Source: Bryum argenteum (lineage: Eukaryota; Streptophyta; Bryopsida; Bryales; Bryaceae). From it: a stretch of DNA of 64,000 bases. Of this stretch, positions 34,318 to 47,920 are shown piece after piece. The notes below the pieces were generated by a model. The model did no database searches. It was not told where the DNA came from and saw only the letters and a program-made list of their open reading frames with translations. Location: NCBI GenBank assembly GCA_037043015.1, contig CM073328.1, positions 16,465,495 through 16,529,494 of the forward strand, written 5' to 3'. A program made the translations under genes and the position numbers. Position 1 is the first letter of the stretch. Each line of letters opens with the position of its first letter.

Positions 34318-35389
34318 CCGGAGGGACGCAGTTTAACGTGCGTTTTAACGCATTTTAACGCGGTTTAACAAGGGGAATTTTGTTGACGCAAAAATGCGCC
34401 CTACGTCACGAACGTCTTTTGGGCTTGACGTTGCACGTCTAAACGTGTTAAACCGTTTAACATAAGATGACGTGCTACGTCAAAACGCGTCATCTTAGGG
34501 CAGGTAAGTTACCTAGGGTCAGTAACTTCCGAAGTAACTTAGTTTCCACGGTGGCATGACATGGACATTTCTCATGTTTAATTTCCACGTAGGATATGAC
34601 GTGCCAACGTCTCCGTCGTTTTGGATGGATGAAGAATTTGCTGATGTGGCAGATTCTTAATGGCTGAGATTTAGACACGTGGCGTGAACCTAGATTTTGC
34701 ATATAATTTTGCACTAGAAATTGAGTATATACACTTATATTGTGTTAACGTTGACGCAGAGTGACGTGCATCTCGAATGCGTCACTGACGTTAAATTTGA
34801 CGTTGTTGAATGTTGTTAAACACAAATGTCTTTTGTTTTAACGTGTTTCGGATGTTTCTTTAGACGTAGGGTGACATTCGCGTTATCAAGTTATGTGTCA
34901 AAAGCAACAAGGCCTCGTGTCAAAGTTGACGCACGAAGTTGTGAAGAGAAACAGAACATGTTGTTCATGTTGACGCGTAGCAAGCGTCCATTATGACGCA
35001 AAGAGACACTTGTAAACATGAGTGTCAACGTTAATAGGGACGTTACATGATACAAAATGACGATAATGAAAACGTCAAAAGTGACGTTACATAACACATT
35101 TCATAACGTAAATGTAACGTAAAAAATAACACACGTTGACAGAAACATACAAGCGATGGAGCGGAACATGAACGCCAATTCATATGGAAAATTAACCTGT
35201 TGCATTGCATATACTGGTGATACAAAGTCGGTAGTAATCAGTAGCATAAAACATATAGGCTACGTGTATGTGCTCTGAAATAAGGTACTCCTATGTACTA
35301 AAATGCCAGATATGTACTACTTGTACCTGGGCTTCAAGATCTCAACAGGGCTGTTGGCAAATTCAGCGAGGAGTGACTTACTCATTTCC
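34318..35389. other. CACTA left subterminal region
   Basis: About 1.07 kb without a gene. Dense GACGT, AACGT, TTAACG and TGACGCA words in both orientations, as in other CACTA subterminal regions where TNPA binds. The equivalent on the right is 47921-49146. Confidence 0.7.
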
Positions 35390-38300
35390 TCATGTTGGAT
35401 TCTTTTTTAACTGCACAATACACATTAGACGTGTACGCGGTGAGTATAAAAATGCATGTCATGCAATGAAACGATGATAGAGATTCAGTCTGATGGTGGA
35501 GATATAGCTTACGTACCTTTTTAAAACACTTAACAGGAACTGTCGCTTTCGATGCTGACCCCTTCTCCAAATCCCAAGCTTCGTCCTGTATACACAATTG
35601 ACTTATCATCGTGAGGGTAGACGAAAGCATGAGCCTGCTTCACAGCCTCCAAATGGGATCTACTTTTCGCCTCATCAAAGGTTGCAGTCTTGCGAGACTG
35701 TGCACGATAAGGCCGGACCTGTGTTTAGGAATACATGGAAAATTTGGAAATGTAAATTAATAATAAAGTTACATGTGTAACTTACCGCTAATTCTTCATG
35801 CAAATTGATAGACCTGCAAACTAACCTCTAAGGGCTCGCTAAAGGCGCAACGTTTTTTGGTGATGGTTGCATCCTCCTTTGACTTCGCACGCTTGGACTG
35901 AGCCTTCAATGGAGATTTAGCTTTGTAGACCTTCATAGGGGACTTCGCCTTCTTCGACCCCGCTCGGGTTGTTGTGCGCCCTTCAGTCTCCATAGGCAAT
36001 TTCTCTTCTGTCGAGGTTAGCGCTCCTGCCGGGTCGACTTCAACACGCCTCAGGTCGCTTGCGGGCCATCGAAGGATGTAACCGACAGCCTGCTTCATTG
36101 TGAAGACGTCGTCATCTTCAAATGGGCATTGGAGGTCATGATCTTCTTTTAGGCATGTCTTCACCTGCACAGAGAACTCGTCCTCTTCAATGGTCTTGCA
36201 GTGGATAGTCTCTCCAGGCATTCCGTGCAGCACTCCATCACCAACAACTTCAGAAGTCAGGTCGTTGTGAGGGCCGCTGAGCAAGTGGACTGTCACTCCC
36301 TTAGCAAATCCACCCTGGGATGCCTACAATATCCATACGAAAACACATTCACGTCAACAGTTACGTTTAATTACGTCACTTCAACCGTCAATTGAAACGT
36401 GTACAATGTCATTCTAAACGGGGTTTGATCCTTCCAGTATTACGTCACGTTTTACGTCATTTTGTGTCACCTTAGACGCAGTAGGACGTCAATAAAAACG
36501 CAGTTTTATGTCACTTTAGATGCAATATTATGTCATGCTAAACGCAATTATATGTCTGAAAAAACATACATCGAAACATTGTATGGCACAGAAACAACAA
36601 CCACCAACTTACCTGATTAATCGAGTCATTCGGAATGGACAGCGTTGCAATCATTTCGACTGCCTCCTGCTCGTCGCTAGGAGGTGACCCTGTGTCCCTC
36701 TCGCTGTTGGCATCCTTCTTGTGGGCATCCGCATGCGCTTCAGTCTCTTGATGGACACATTTCGGGGCACCATCATCTGGTGTCTGGATCGCAGCATCCG
36801 CATGAGGCGTCACAAGATTGATGGGCGAGGCTGCAGGAGCCTCCTCATCTGGGTCTACTTCAGTGTTAGAGGCCTCTTGCAGCAGCGTGGGAGCGTCCGG
36901 ATCCTCTAGAGCAGGCAGAGGTGCCTCCCTCTCGTCCTTCGCGTCGGTGACATCATCCGGGGACTCCTCCGGCTTGGTTTCATCATTGTCAACGTCTGGG
37001 GTGAGCACAACTTCGTGTGCTGCCTCGCTTGGGCTGCAATTGCCGTTTGGATTTCTTGGATGACTTAAGCAAGGGCGCAGAGGCCCGACAACAGGTTTGG
37101 GTGCCAATGCTGCGATGGTGGCATGTAAATCACCTAGCATTTCCTCCACCTTCTTCAACCGCGACTCTTGGGCTACTAACATGGCCTCAAGCTTCTCCAT
37201 CCGGCCATCATGGTCACTTTGTGATCGCTGCTGCTTGGCTAGGGCGCGCTCTTCAAAATCCCTTCGCCTCATTGCCTTCACCTCGATATCCAATTTCGCT
37301 TGTGTTGGCTTTCGTCCCAATTTTATACTCTGCATAGGAGTTCCAGCTAGTCAGATCGTTGCCAAGAAAAACCCGAACATGTTCATCTATCCCAGTGCGT
37401 CACTTGTAACATGGAGTCGTTCACCTATGTTTATTGTAACAGAAGCATGTTAACTTAAACGTTTAGAAAAGTTGTTTTATGTCACTTTTGACGCAGAGTC
37501 ACGACACACAAAAAACAAGGGAAAGTAAAGGGAAACGCCATTTCACGTCAAAAGAAATGCACAGATACGTCCTTGACATGCACGAATCACAAATAACACT
37601 ATGAAGCGTCAAAAGGAAACACAATGCCGTCATCAGAAACATGACATAACGTAAATGTTGAAAACACAAGGTGACCCAAAAGAAATGCACAGATACGTCC
37701 TTGACATGCACAAATCACAAATAACACTATGAAGCGTCAAAAGGAAACACAATGTCATCAGAAACATGACATAACGTAAATGTTGAAAACACAAGGTGAC
37801 CCAAAAGAAATGCACAGATACGTCCTTGACATGCACAAATCACAAATAACACTATGAAGCGTCAAAAGGAAACACAATGCCGTCATCAGAAACATGACAT
37901 AACGTAAATGTTGAAAACACAAGATGACCCAATACTTACCAGCGTTGACATTGCAGCCATAGATAGGTTCCATGTGGTACCGGTCTTCGAAGGCCTCCCA
38001 AGCGAAATGCTGGACATGATCTGCGATTTTTCTTGTACTTCTGGGTCGTCCCTCATTTCCACCAACTTGTCCCAATGGCATTTGCTTATGTCGGCTGGCT
38101 TTGAAGCTCCTTCCTTGATGAGCTTGTTGATTCCGTGTTTCACCCGAGTCACTGCCCTAGACATCTTTGAGTCGAACCACTTTTGACTCAGGTCAGTGGT
38201 TTCGCCATAGAACTCGAACTCCGCTTGCACTCGTTCAATGAGAGCCCTCTTTGCCGCGCGTTTTTGACCAATCCAACCGGGCTTCACTGTCGGATCCAGC

Positions 38301-41300
38301 GCGCGGGCAAACTTCTGCAGGTCACGCGTCACCATTGCCTCGTGGAATCCAACAGGCACACCGTGCGCATTCAACCTGATTCGCAGCCGGTCCTTTGGTT
38401 CTTCATCATCCTCCTCGTCCTGGGATTGGATGTCGTCGTCCTCCTCCATTTCTTCGTCCTCGGGCTCCTCATCTTCCATTTCTTCTTCATCTTCAGGCTC
38501 CTCTGATGACATCCGCATGCGGCTCTGGGAACCAGATTCGGTGCTGCGCATGGCCGTCCTTCTTGTCCCAAGTGGCCCATGAGATCCGGATGACTGCCAA
38601 AGTGAGGAGGAGTTTCGTCGTGGTGGGGTTAAATCCTCGCTCAAGTCCTGCTGCGGCCTCGAGGGGGGTGGAATCAGCTTCAACACCCCTGCTGGCCTCC
38701 TTTGCGACGTCCCTGCAGGTGCCCGAGCACTGGACGAGGTGGTGGGCAGCGATTTTTGAGGGCTTCCTCTCGTCGCCCTCTCCATCCAGCCCGTCGTGAT
38801 GCGGCGTTGCTGGGCGCCCTCTGTACTGCGAGGCACCTTCCGTGCTTTTCTGCTAGAGCCGCGGCCCTCTTCCATCGACGCTGTCCGCCCCTCTCGAGCA
38901 GGCAGAGATCCGCGAACCGCCTTTAGTGACAGCGAATTCCCTTGAAGCTTAACCGGCGAAACTCGATGCTTCCACTCCCTGAACAGCTCCTTAGTTTCTC
39001 TTCGTTTCTGTCAACACAAATCAAGCACATGTCTCATGTTTCCTTCCGTTACTAACAGCCCCCTTTTCCGGATGAGAATTTTGCTCTGATAAGAAACCAA
39101 TTAAACAGTTTTGCAAAAAACTCAGTTTCATTGCCGAATCTGAAAACAGCTTGAGGAATTGGTAACTAAGCCCTCCCTCAATCCACTTAGGACCCGAACC
39201 AAAACAATCCAAAGCAATCAACAACTAGAATTTGAATCACTCCGTCATGAGGCACAACTTTCATGATGTGCCTATTGGTAAGACAAGAGAACAATTGTCT
39301 CTTGACCCCAAATATCAGATCATAATTGCAATATTGCAATATGAATCGTCTTGCATTGAGCTCTAAAAAGCCCAGACTAGTGCATAACTGCATACTCATT
39401 TGACCTTCACAAGATCAATTTTGAGTTCATGGAACCAAAAACTCCGAGGACAAGGAAAAGATCACCATATCAATTGAGTTCGCTCTACAGTACACTCCGA
39501 GGACATTTAAACGAATCATGGTAGCTCAGCGTTGTGCATCATCCCTGAATGCAATCCTGATCACATGACCTATACACAGACCCACTTCAATCTTATTTCC
39601 TTTTGGTCCACACTCCCTTGACCGCATATCTCAAACCACTACACACACCAATGATGAAACCATTTCAACCGTGTATCATGACACATCAAAGCTACTTTTG
39701 ATCCAGTTGGAATGTAATTTTAGTTTAGAAACATATAACCGTGATCATTGGAGATTCTGGAGAATGGCAATAGTTTCATTGATGGCCCATGAGCACACGT
39801 GCAAGTGGGGTACCTTCTCAAATACAGTAATCGTTTAACAACTCATCTAGTGATTAAACTTAGTACATTCTGTCACAAGCAGTCCGCCTCGTCCGAAGAA
39901 CAAACATGCATTTGCCGTCACCCATTGCCAAAATATCACTCTGAACATGTTAAAAGACCCAAAATTTGATTGCCGAATCTGAGTGGAATTGCTCGTGATT
40001 GACCCCTCCCTCTATCCATCACCAGCTAGAACCCCGAACCAAAACTGAAAACAGCAATCAACGAAGAGAAATCTAGTCACTCCAAAATTGCGCGACAATC
40101 ACGTCATCACTCAAACAAGAATCGATACAGGAGAATAATCCGTAACTAGCGAGGTTGAATATCAACATCTAAGTTTCATGTAATTGCACCCTAAACTGTG
40201 TGGCCATTTCAAGTGGCACCTTGATCTCAGTAAGCAAGGACAGTAGATCAGTATGAAAATAAACAACTCGCAGAAATATCAAGTAGCAGAGACGAATCTG
40301 ATGAGCTGGGCTAGAGTGGAGCGACGGTACTCAAGCCAGTAGAGCTATACTCGATCAGACACTACACCTAAGTCGGAAGGGTGGAATTTCACTTGTGGGA
40401 AAGATGTCCTAATTCCAGAGTAGGTACATGAGCTCGAATTCGGTTCGTGTTCAATCCAGAAGAGAACTACAAAGCTTTTGTCGACTATTTTCTGGAGACA
40501 AACCCTTCCTAACGTATCTTCAGTATAATAAACTGTGAAAAGGCAAATTAGAGCATATTAAGATGATACAGGGTACAAGAGATGCATCGGGAGGAAGAAA
40601 AAGAAATTGCAAAACCTGCGGTCGGAGCTTTCCCCGAATGGGAACCTGTTTCCCACGCACCCGGCGAATCGGTACTGCGACGGCAAGCTTCTGATCGACT
40701 TCGAAGCGTTCGGCGTGCGATCATGCTCTATCTATCCAATGCTGCGAGGTACTAGCCCCGACTTCAGTGTACTTCGGCAATTTCTAAACCTATCAACCCT
40801 CGCTTCTCTTGCTCAGTAAGCAGCATTCCGACTACAATGGGAGGCCGTACTCGAATGAGAATTAAAAACCGACGGAGAAGCCGTCCACCTACCTGTCAGG
40901 GTCTCAGGGACGACGGCTTGCAACGCCGTAACTTTGCGTGCCCTAATTAAACTAGCAATTTTCTAGCAATTGCGTCGCATTAGTTCCAAAAACAAGCAAC
41001 CTTCTACCTACCGCGCTCCTTAAGAGTACCGCGATATTAGAGTATTAGACGAAATGCTGCTGCGCTACTCCTTCGGAACACTCCAATTAGGTCGATCCCC
41101 GTGCAACATGAAAAGCTGAAATTGCATCTTGTGAGAACGATAGCTTACCTCTGCAAAGCTTGTGTCAAGTGTCGTGACGATTTCTCTCTCCGCGCTCTCC
41201 AAGTATGTGACGGCAGGACGCGTGCGCGAGCTCCGCCTTGGTTGGAACCCGGACTCCCCCTCCTCCGATCGCCTCCCTCCTCTTGCTGCAGGTTTCACTA

Positions 41301-41469
41301 ATTGCGCAGCGGCGGTGGACTTTACCGAGGACGACGTACGCGAAGGGAAGAGTGCGATAGCAAAGTTTGGATCGAAGCCAGCCTCCTTCAAACGTGCTGC
41401 TACCTCCCTCTCATTTGCTGCAACAATTGCATCACGCACTTGCTCGTAGGTGACAGCAGCCGCCTCCAT
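35390..41469 (-). CDS. TNPA-like CACTA accessory protein, apparently intact
   Basis: Exons on the minus strand: 41469-41149, 39007-37940, 37329-36613, 36323-35826, then a 35718 exon whose donor is uncertain, 35585-35517 and 35410-35390 (stop TGA). All firmly placed junctions are GT..AG and phase 0, and no stop or frameshift was found in the four large exons (about 870 residues). The product has a Ptta/En/Spm Transposase_24-like block, a coiled coil and a DUF8039-like domain. TNPA proteins of En/Spm bind subterminal repeats and can counter epigenetic silencing; the same role is inferred here. The start was taken at the first ATG after an in-frame TAA. It is transcribed away from the transposase gene across a 1.9-kb gap. 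Confidence 0.7.
35826..36323 (-). CDS. TNPA-like gene, exon 4: DUF8039-like domain and basic tail
   Basis: 166 codons. ASQGGFAKGVTVHLLSGPHN, GVLHGMPGETIHCKTI and MKQAVGYILRWPASDLRRV follow the pattern of the domain I know as DUF8039 in plant En/Spm-like proteins (VHG, then a conserved WP). A basic repeat tail (KSPMKVYKAKSPLKAQSK) could bind DNA. Confidence 0.6.
36613..37329 (-). CDS. TNPA-like gene, exon 3: coiled coil and acidic linker
   Basis: 239 codons. SIKLGRKPTQAKLDIEVKAM leads into a coiled coil (MEKLEAMLVAQESRLKKVEE), likely for oligomerisation as in En/Spm TNPA. A long acidic, Pro/Ala-rich linker follows. Ends AATCAG|GTAAGT. Confidence 0.65.
37553..37940. repeat. Three-copy tandem repeat, 125-128 bp, in a TNPA-gene intron
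   Basis: Copies start at AGAAATGCACAGATACGTCC (37553, 37681, 37806). The middle copy lacks three bases (CCG). The array runs up to the splice donor of exon 2, so its edge forms the intron start. Confidence 0.9.
37940..39007 (-). CDS. TNPA-like gene, exon 2: Transposase_24-like domain
   Basis: 356 codons from KRRETKELFREWKHRV. A Ser/Arg/Pro-rich region and an acidic run (EDEEEMEDEEPEDEEMEED, about 38400-38490) precede a conserved block, LRIRLNAHGVPVGFHEAMVT. The terminal WDKLVEMRDDPEVQEKSQ plus GRPSKTGTTW resembles the plant Ptta/En/Spm transposase family signature. Ends ACGCTG|GTAAGT. Confidence 0.65.
41149..41469 (-). CDS. TNPA-like gene, exon 1
   Basis: 107 codons from MEAAAVTYEQVRDAIVAANE. 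Helical N-terminus, then a basic segment (RRSSRTRP). Ends GCAGAG|GTAAGC. It is joined to exon 2 across a 2.1-kb intron that holds no recognisable gene. Confidence 0.65.
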
Positions 41470-43329
41470 AACTTCACGCAATCTCCATGATGAGGATGCA
41501 ATCCGGCGTTCATAAGTGCAATTGAGTAGGTGGCCTTATGGGCGTGCGCTAATTAAAGCTCCCGGCGGTGTTAAGGTACGTAACCCCTACTTCCGTTTAG
41601 AAAATGATCCAAATTCAGCGTTTTAATTTATTTGTAATTACTATTTACTTGTGTTACTTTTAACACTATGTCACTTTTAACAGAACACACTTTAAACGTT
41701 CCATGACGTCATTTGTGACGTACCGTTGACGTGTTCTTGGATTGCGTCCTGTGACAACTTTCATGTTGTTTGACACTGTTCAACAAATGTGTAACTTATT
41801 TTAACGCGTTCACGGAAACGTCTTTAGGAGAAGGATGACGTCCGCGTTTTTCAATTTTTTCTCACAACATACACAATTTCTTAAGTGCATCGAGAGTACG
41901 ATTTGATGTTGTCAAATGTTGCATTTGATGTTGTCATATGTCCTCTTTGTTGCAGAGTCTTTCTTGCCTTGCTATGAATTCTGGGCAATATGTGACTTGG
42001 AGAGCCTGTTCCTGACATGTGGGGAAGGAAAGGAAAGGCGTATTGAAAAGGAAGAGTTCTTTGCATGACCGCATAATAAGAAAAACCTTTCCTAGGAATG
42101 ACATCGGAGAGGCCCATGTTGGCTTGAGGGATTCACATAGGAAGAAGGTGGAGATGAAGAAATTTCTTTTAGAAATGCTACGACAGTCATCGGAAATGCT
42201 GCAACTATCACGAGAAATGCTACGACAATCTGAACTGATGTTAGGTCCCGAATTATCAGAACCCTCTGGCGATCCTCTGTAGAATCATAGAGGTTGCACA
42301 CTAGAATTTCACTTACTCTAAAGTGTATATGCTTTAGAATATTTAATCTGAATAAGTGAATTTTTGTACGTCACTTTGCGATATCAGAAACACGATGTTA
42401 CATAATGTTGCGTTTTCTAAGACATTATTCTGCGTCACTAGAAACGCAAAGTAACATACTATGACATTTTCCAAGGCGTCATTTTGCGTCACCTGAAACA
42501 CAATGTAACATAATCAAATGTCTTCTATGACGTGAACTTGCGTCAGTTGAAGCTCCGTGAGCGTGTACCGCTCTATCTCGCAGATGTTGTCGAGTTCTCG
42601 GAATGTAGCAGGCATGGCAAAATTCCGGAACTTTATAAGTCAATTGCTAGATCGTATGCTACAATGTAGGCTTTGCGATTGGAGCATGCTCTATGTTTGA
42701 GCCAATCCCAATGGGCTCACGATGAATTTGTATTGCGTCCGCTAGCGGAATACGTTCGGTTGTTAAGAAATGGTTGAGTTCAGATTCGAAGCAGTCTTCT
42801 AAGGTCTAAGGCTATAAGTTTAGTAGAATTGTGTGAAATACAAACTTTCAATAGTATACTGTGAACCTCTAACCATGTTCCATGTGAAAGTCAAAGTCAT
42901 GATGTCATTGTTTTAATGAACCGATTTTTGGCAAAGGATGTACTGATAGTATGTCAGGACTTGTAAGACCTTACTTTTGCGACACTTGAAACGCAAAGTA
43001 ACATATTGTAACGTCTTTTGAGTCGGCAATTTTACATACTGAGACGTCTTCCAAGACATAACTTCGCTAGAAACACGATGTGATATACTGGAGCGTCTTT
43101 TGAAACGTCATTTCGCGTCATATGAAACATGATGTAACATAACATAAGATCTCTGCTGCACGTTATTTTGCGTCTCTTGGAACGCGAAGAAACTCGATGT
43201 GACGTCTTCTGAAATGTTTTCTACTGTCATTTTAAACACAGTTTAATATAATCTACATACTTGTTTGAGCAGCAGTAAACAGCGAGCAGGCTTAATCCTT
43301 ACTTCACTTAAACTTTGTTGTGCGCACAG
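41470..43329. other. Divergent intergenic/promoter region of the CACTA element
   Basis: Separates the TNPA-like and transposase genes. From 42360 to 43250 it has repeated TGCGTCA..GAAACGCAA..GTAACATA phrases, roughly 60 bp apart, like the subterminal regions. A short open stretch at 42019-42282 contains near-repeats of EMLRQS and ends at TAG; I cannot tell whether it is an exon. Shared bidirectional regulation is inferred. Confidence 0.5.
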
Positions 43330-46300
43330 ATGGTGACATCCCATGGAAAACGCAAATGGAGATCGACGGCGGAAATCATTCACCGCCACGAACTTCAAGT
43401 TGCTGCAAGTAAAGATGTTCCCATAACATGGTGGTTATGCCCATGCACGTATTGTCATGGAGGCCGACGTTTGCCTGTGCGGGCAATAACAAGGCATCTA
43501 GCTTCTTACGGACGCGACAAATTTCTATACCGCTCCATGATTGGAGGAGATCCTCCAGGGGGGTACCCAGAGGATGGGGCATAGTACTACAGCGAAGAGG
43601 AATGGACAGACGACAACGAACGCAGCTACGACGAGGAGTTTGTCAATGTCCTACCCGATGATCCCGACTCAGATGCGTTTGGTGACCACGACGTCCACAA
43701 ACAATTTCAAGATGCTTTGCGCACTGCAGAAGAGTTACAAGAGATGACGCTTGATTCCAGCAATATGGCCAATGAGGACATCATTGAGAGAGAGCTTGAA
43801 GACACGAGCATCGAAGCTTTGGAGTTACTATACTCAGAGGCTTGACATCCGGTGTACCCAGGCAGTTCGGTGAGCCTAATTTCAGCAGTGGTTGTCATCA
43901 TGACATTGTGCACAACACATGGTGTGAGCAATGCTTTTGTGAATGAGCTACTTCACTATCTGTTAGAGGAGCTGCTACCGAAAGGAAACGTCTTGCCTGC
44001 GAGGCATTACACGGCAAAGAGGATGTTGCAGGCACTTGGACTAGCATACAATATCATACATGCGTGTCCGTCATGGTGTGTTCTATTTGGGGGTGAGCAC
44101 AAGGACAAGGAATCATGTCCACACTGTGGAAAAGGCAGATACCGAGAAGGTACGTCACTTTTAACACAACACGTTTCATGATGTCATCTGTGACGTACGG
44201 TTGACGTGTTCCTGGATTGCGTCATGTAAAGGTACGAAGACAACGCCAATGAAGGTTGTCCGGCACTTCCCTCTTATTCCCAGGTTGAGGCGCATGTACA
44301 GCTCTCCTACAATTGCGAAGCTTCTCAAATGGCATTCGGAGCGAGAGGTGGGAATAGACAATGATGGCCAAGGCAAAATGGAAACCGTCATTGACAGTCC
44401 CGCATGGAGACACGTCGGAGTCATCGACCCCACGTTCCAGGCGGAAAAACGCAACATACGAATGGCACTCTCTCTTGATGGCATGAATCCTTTCTCGGTC
44501 CGCAGCACGTCACATTCTACTTGGCCTATCCTCTTGGTTATGTACAACCTCCCACCGTGGTTGCTTACGAAACGGTTTTTCATTGTGATGAGTATTCTAA
44601 TTTCGGGCAAGGATTCTCCAACAGACAAGAACATAGATGTTTTTATAGCGCCTCTAGTGGAAGAATTACTGGAGTTATGGGAAGGCGTACCAGCCATAGA
44701 TGCTTCAGCACATGGTGCACACAGGAGATTTACTCTTCGGGGCCTCCTTTTATGGACAATTTCCGATTTTCCCGCTTATGGTTTGATTTCTGGACAACAA
44801 ACTAAGGGCTATAAAGCTTGCCCCGTCTGCGGTCCTGAGATTGTTTCTAGAAGCGCGAGAGGCCCTAAAAAAGAGAAGATATGTAGGTGCACGGCAACGA
44901 CTTCCGCAGGACCATCTGTTCCGTACAGATTTGCAATTCAACGGGCTTGAAGAGAAAGAGGTGTCTAATTTTAGGATGAGCGGCGAAGACGTTATGCGGT
45001 TTGCGCGAGAAAGGGACTCATACCTTGCCTCGGGAGGAAGGGCGGAGGGTCCGTCGGATCCTGTGAGAACGCACGGAGTGAAGAGACTTTCAGTGCTTTT
45101 CTCTCTCCCGTATTGGAAGGTGTGTGACATAACTTACGGCTATTTCACATGCAAAGAGGTCTTAATGTGCACAACCGCGTTCAGCATGAGTCATGTTAAC
45201 CAACGTCAAAGTAAACACATGGTCACACCAAATTGTGTTACCAAGCGTCAAAGTAAACCAACAATAATCATGGGAGTTTCTATCATTATAAACGTAGCGT
45301 ATCTGTTATATTGTGTTAACATCTGTCATTTTAAATAGATGAAAACGTAAAATTGTGTTAAGTATTGTCATTCTAAACGCAATGTAACGTAAAGCTGTGT
45401 CAACCAGCATCCCAGTAGATGAAAGTGATATCTTGCTGAACGCTAAGTCATATGCAAGTGACGTTGCTAGTGTTCCTAGTTTGGATATATACACATGTAT
45501 GGGGACTCTGGATCATGGGCTTGAATGTATTGCAGGACTTGCTCATAAGACATACACTAGACGTCATGCACTGCGAAAAGAACCTATGCGAAAATATAAT
45601 AAAGACTTTGTTTGGGGAGACTGATTACCCACGAGGACGACTGGACTTCAAGGACATGGGAGTCAAGTCAAACCTTTGGTTGAGACAAGCACAGGGTGCA
45701 GACGGCCGGCTTCTCATGCCGCACGCACCTTATGTCCTCCTTCCACGAGCAAAGACAGACATGCTTGGAGTAATAGGATCAACAAAGGTGCCACAAAATT
45801 ATGCAGGAGCAATTTACAAAAGAGTGTCTGAAGGAAGATTGCGATTTCTTAAATCCCATGACTTTCACGTCCTCATGCAATAGGTATCTTAAATCCACAA
45901 ATTCTTTACGAAACTTTGCTTTCAGAATCATGGTATGTGTACTATAGACTTTGCAAGCAAATGTTCCCTTCTATCATTGGACACGTTATTTCACGTCAAT
46001 GCACGTTTCATCATGTTAAGTTAAACGTAATGCAACGCAAAGTAACGTTACAGGAACGAAGAGTAAATAAATGTAATTAAACGTAACGTCAAAGCACGTT
46101 TCTGCATGTTAAGTTAAACAACATGAAACGCATTATAACGTTACTTCAGACCTCGTTGTAATTGTCAATTCGTGTTACCAATATGGTACCTCACCAAATA
46201 CGTTCATCATATTCCTGACCAGTATTCTTACGTGGGGTTGCATCTGCAGATACTACCCTTAGCTCTGCGTAATGTTGATATGAATACAGATGTCCGATCT

Positions 46301-47920
46301 TGTATCATGAGGGTCAGCAGGGTATTTAGACGCTTGTGCAATCGCACAGTTAACGCGTCAAAGCAACAAGAGTATGTGGAAGACGCTTCGGAGACGCTTT
46401 GTATGATTGAGCGCGAGTTCCCTCTAGGATCAATGGTGATCATGACGCACCTTCTTGTGCATCTCATGGAAGAGCTCTTCATATGCGGCCCAGTTCAAAG
46501 CCGCTGGATGTACCCAATGGAGCGGTACATGAAGACCCTCAAGGATTATGTGCGATCGTACGCTAGGCCACAGGGTTGCATGGCAGAGGCATATTCTATG
46601 GAAGAAACATTGGGATTTTGCTCAGAGTATATGGAACGTTACAACGCTACATCGCGAAGAGTGTGGGATGCAAACGAAGACCAGGCAATGCACGATGAAA
46701 TGGTGGAGAGCAAGGGAATAAGACGAGTGATGTCTCGCACTCTTCGTGACTGGATTCACAGCTTTGTAGTCTCAAACGTTGCCACACTTCAGCACTATAG
46801 AAGGTGATGAGTTATGCCCTTAAATGCGCACTACGTCAATGTATATTCTCTGTCGTGGGACATGCGTCATTAGAAACATGAATTGACACATTCGTTAATA
46901 CTAACGCTACAAAATTGACGTAAACCAACGTTAAAATGCGTAAAAACACGTTAAAACGCGTCACTTTGTACACAATTTCCTACTAGTCTGACACATTAGC
47001 GTCAAAAGAATGTTCTGACCTAAACTCAGTGACCAATACTATTTGCACACTCCAGGGCGTACGAGGTGGAGCAGAACTGGAGGACGTCACTACGCCGCCA
47101 GAGCCATCGTGGAAGACCCGCCAGAAGGCGACGGAAAGCGTCTGACACGCCTTCACAGCTGCGGCCTCTCCAACCATTTCCAGATTGGCTAACAATAGCG
47201 GTTGACACCGACCGTGCAGCTCGATCGAGGCGCATCGACCAAACCACGTATGATTTGTCCAGACCTCCCGCGCTGAATGCGACAGCGTATCGGTCAATGA
47301 AGGCTTATGGCATGCACTTCCGTTGCCGCTCAGTTGAAGCTTCAAGCGCCACAATGGACAGTGGCGTACATGCAACCTTTACGAACGATGTAGGGGCAGA
47401 GACGGAAGAATACGTAGGCCATGTTGAAGAAATACTCGAATTAGACTATAGACGTACTTGCGTAGTAGTTTTAGTATGTTCATGGGTTAAAGGGAGAATA
47501 GGAGGTGCCGCAGCAACAATGAAGCGGGATTCGCACGGGTTTCTATCGGTGAATTTTGCAGATCACTACAAAGTACCATTGGGTCCAACGTCGTTTGCGT
47601 TCCCCTTTCACGTCCAGCAAGTGTATTTTGTAGCGGACGAAGGGCCATGGAAAGTGGTGTGCAAGGTTGAAGTTCGAGGCAGTCGTGGAGGTCGCGCATT
47701 CGCTGAAGAACAAGACGATGCAGATCATGTACAAACTACCGGCCCAATTTCATCACGTCCCACTAAGATAAAGAGGTGTAGAACTGACCCTTCACACGCA
47801 GAGGACTTCATAGTACAGGGGTCTCTTGTAAACGGGCACGTAGAGGAGCTAGTAGCAGCGGACGTTGACGAGGAAGAATCAGACCACCTTCTCGGGGATT
47901 CTTCAGATAGTGAGCAATGA
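43330..47920 (+). pseudogene. CACTA transposase gene (TNP2 / DUF4218 / DUF4216), broken
   Basis: Exons: 43330-44149, 44232-45119, 45536-45883, 46250-46803 and 47056-47920, all with GT..AG borders and matching phases (for example PYWK|DLLIRHTLDVMHCEKN). Exon 1 has CPCTYCHGGRRL and CPHCGKGRY zinc-ligand pairs. Exon 2 is the TNP2 core with MALSLDGMNPF, GLLLWTISDFPAYG and YKACPVCGP. Exons 3-4 are DUF4218 (MIEREFPLGSMVIMTHLLVH, GPVQSRWMYPMERYM). Exon 5 ends in a DUF4216-like block (HGFLSVNFA, FHVQQVYFV). Lesions: TAG 43582-43584, TGA 43843-43845, TAG 45881-45883 (a Gln expected, HVLMQ-Q-ILPLALR), and a frameshift near 44845. It catalysed excision/integration in the intact ancestor; dead here. Confidence 0.85.

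Noticed and set aside
44176..44697. Minus-strand open frame opposite the TNP2 exon
   Set aside because: Antisense of a conserved transposase exon with matching splice phases on the plus strand.
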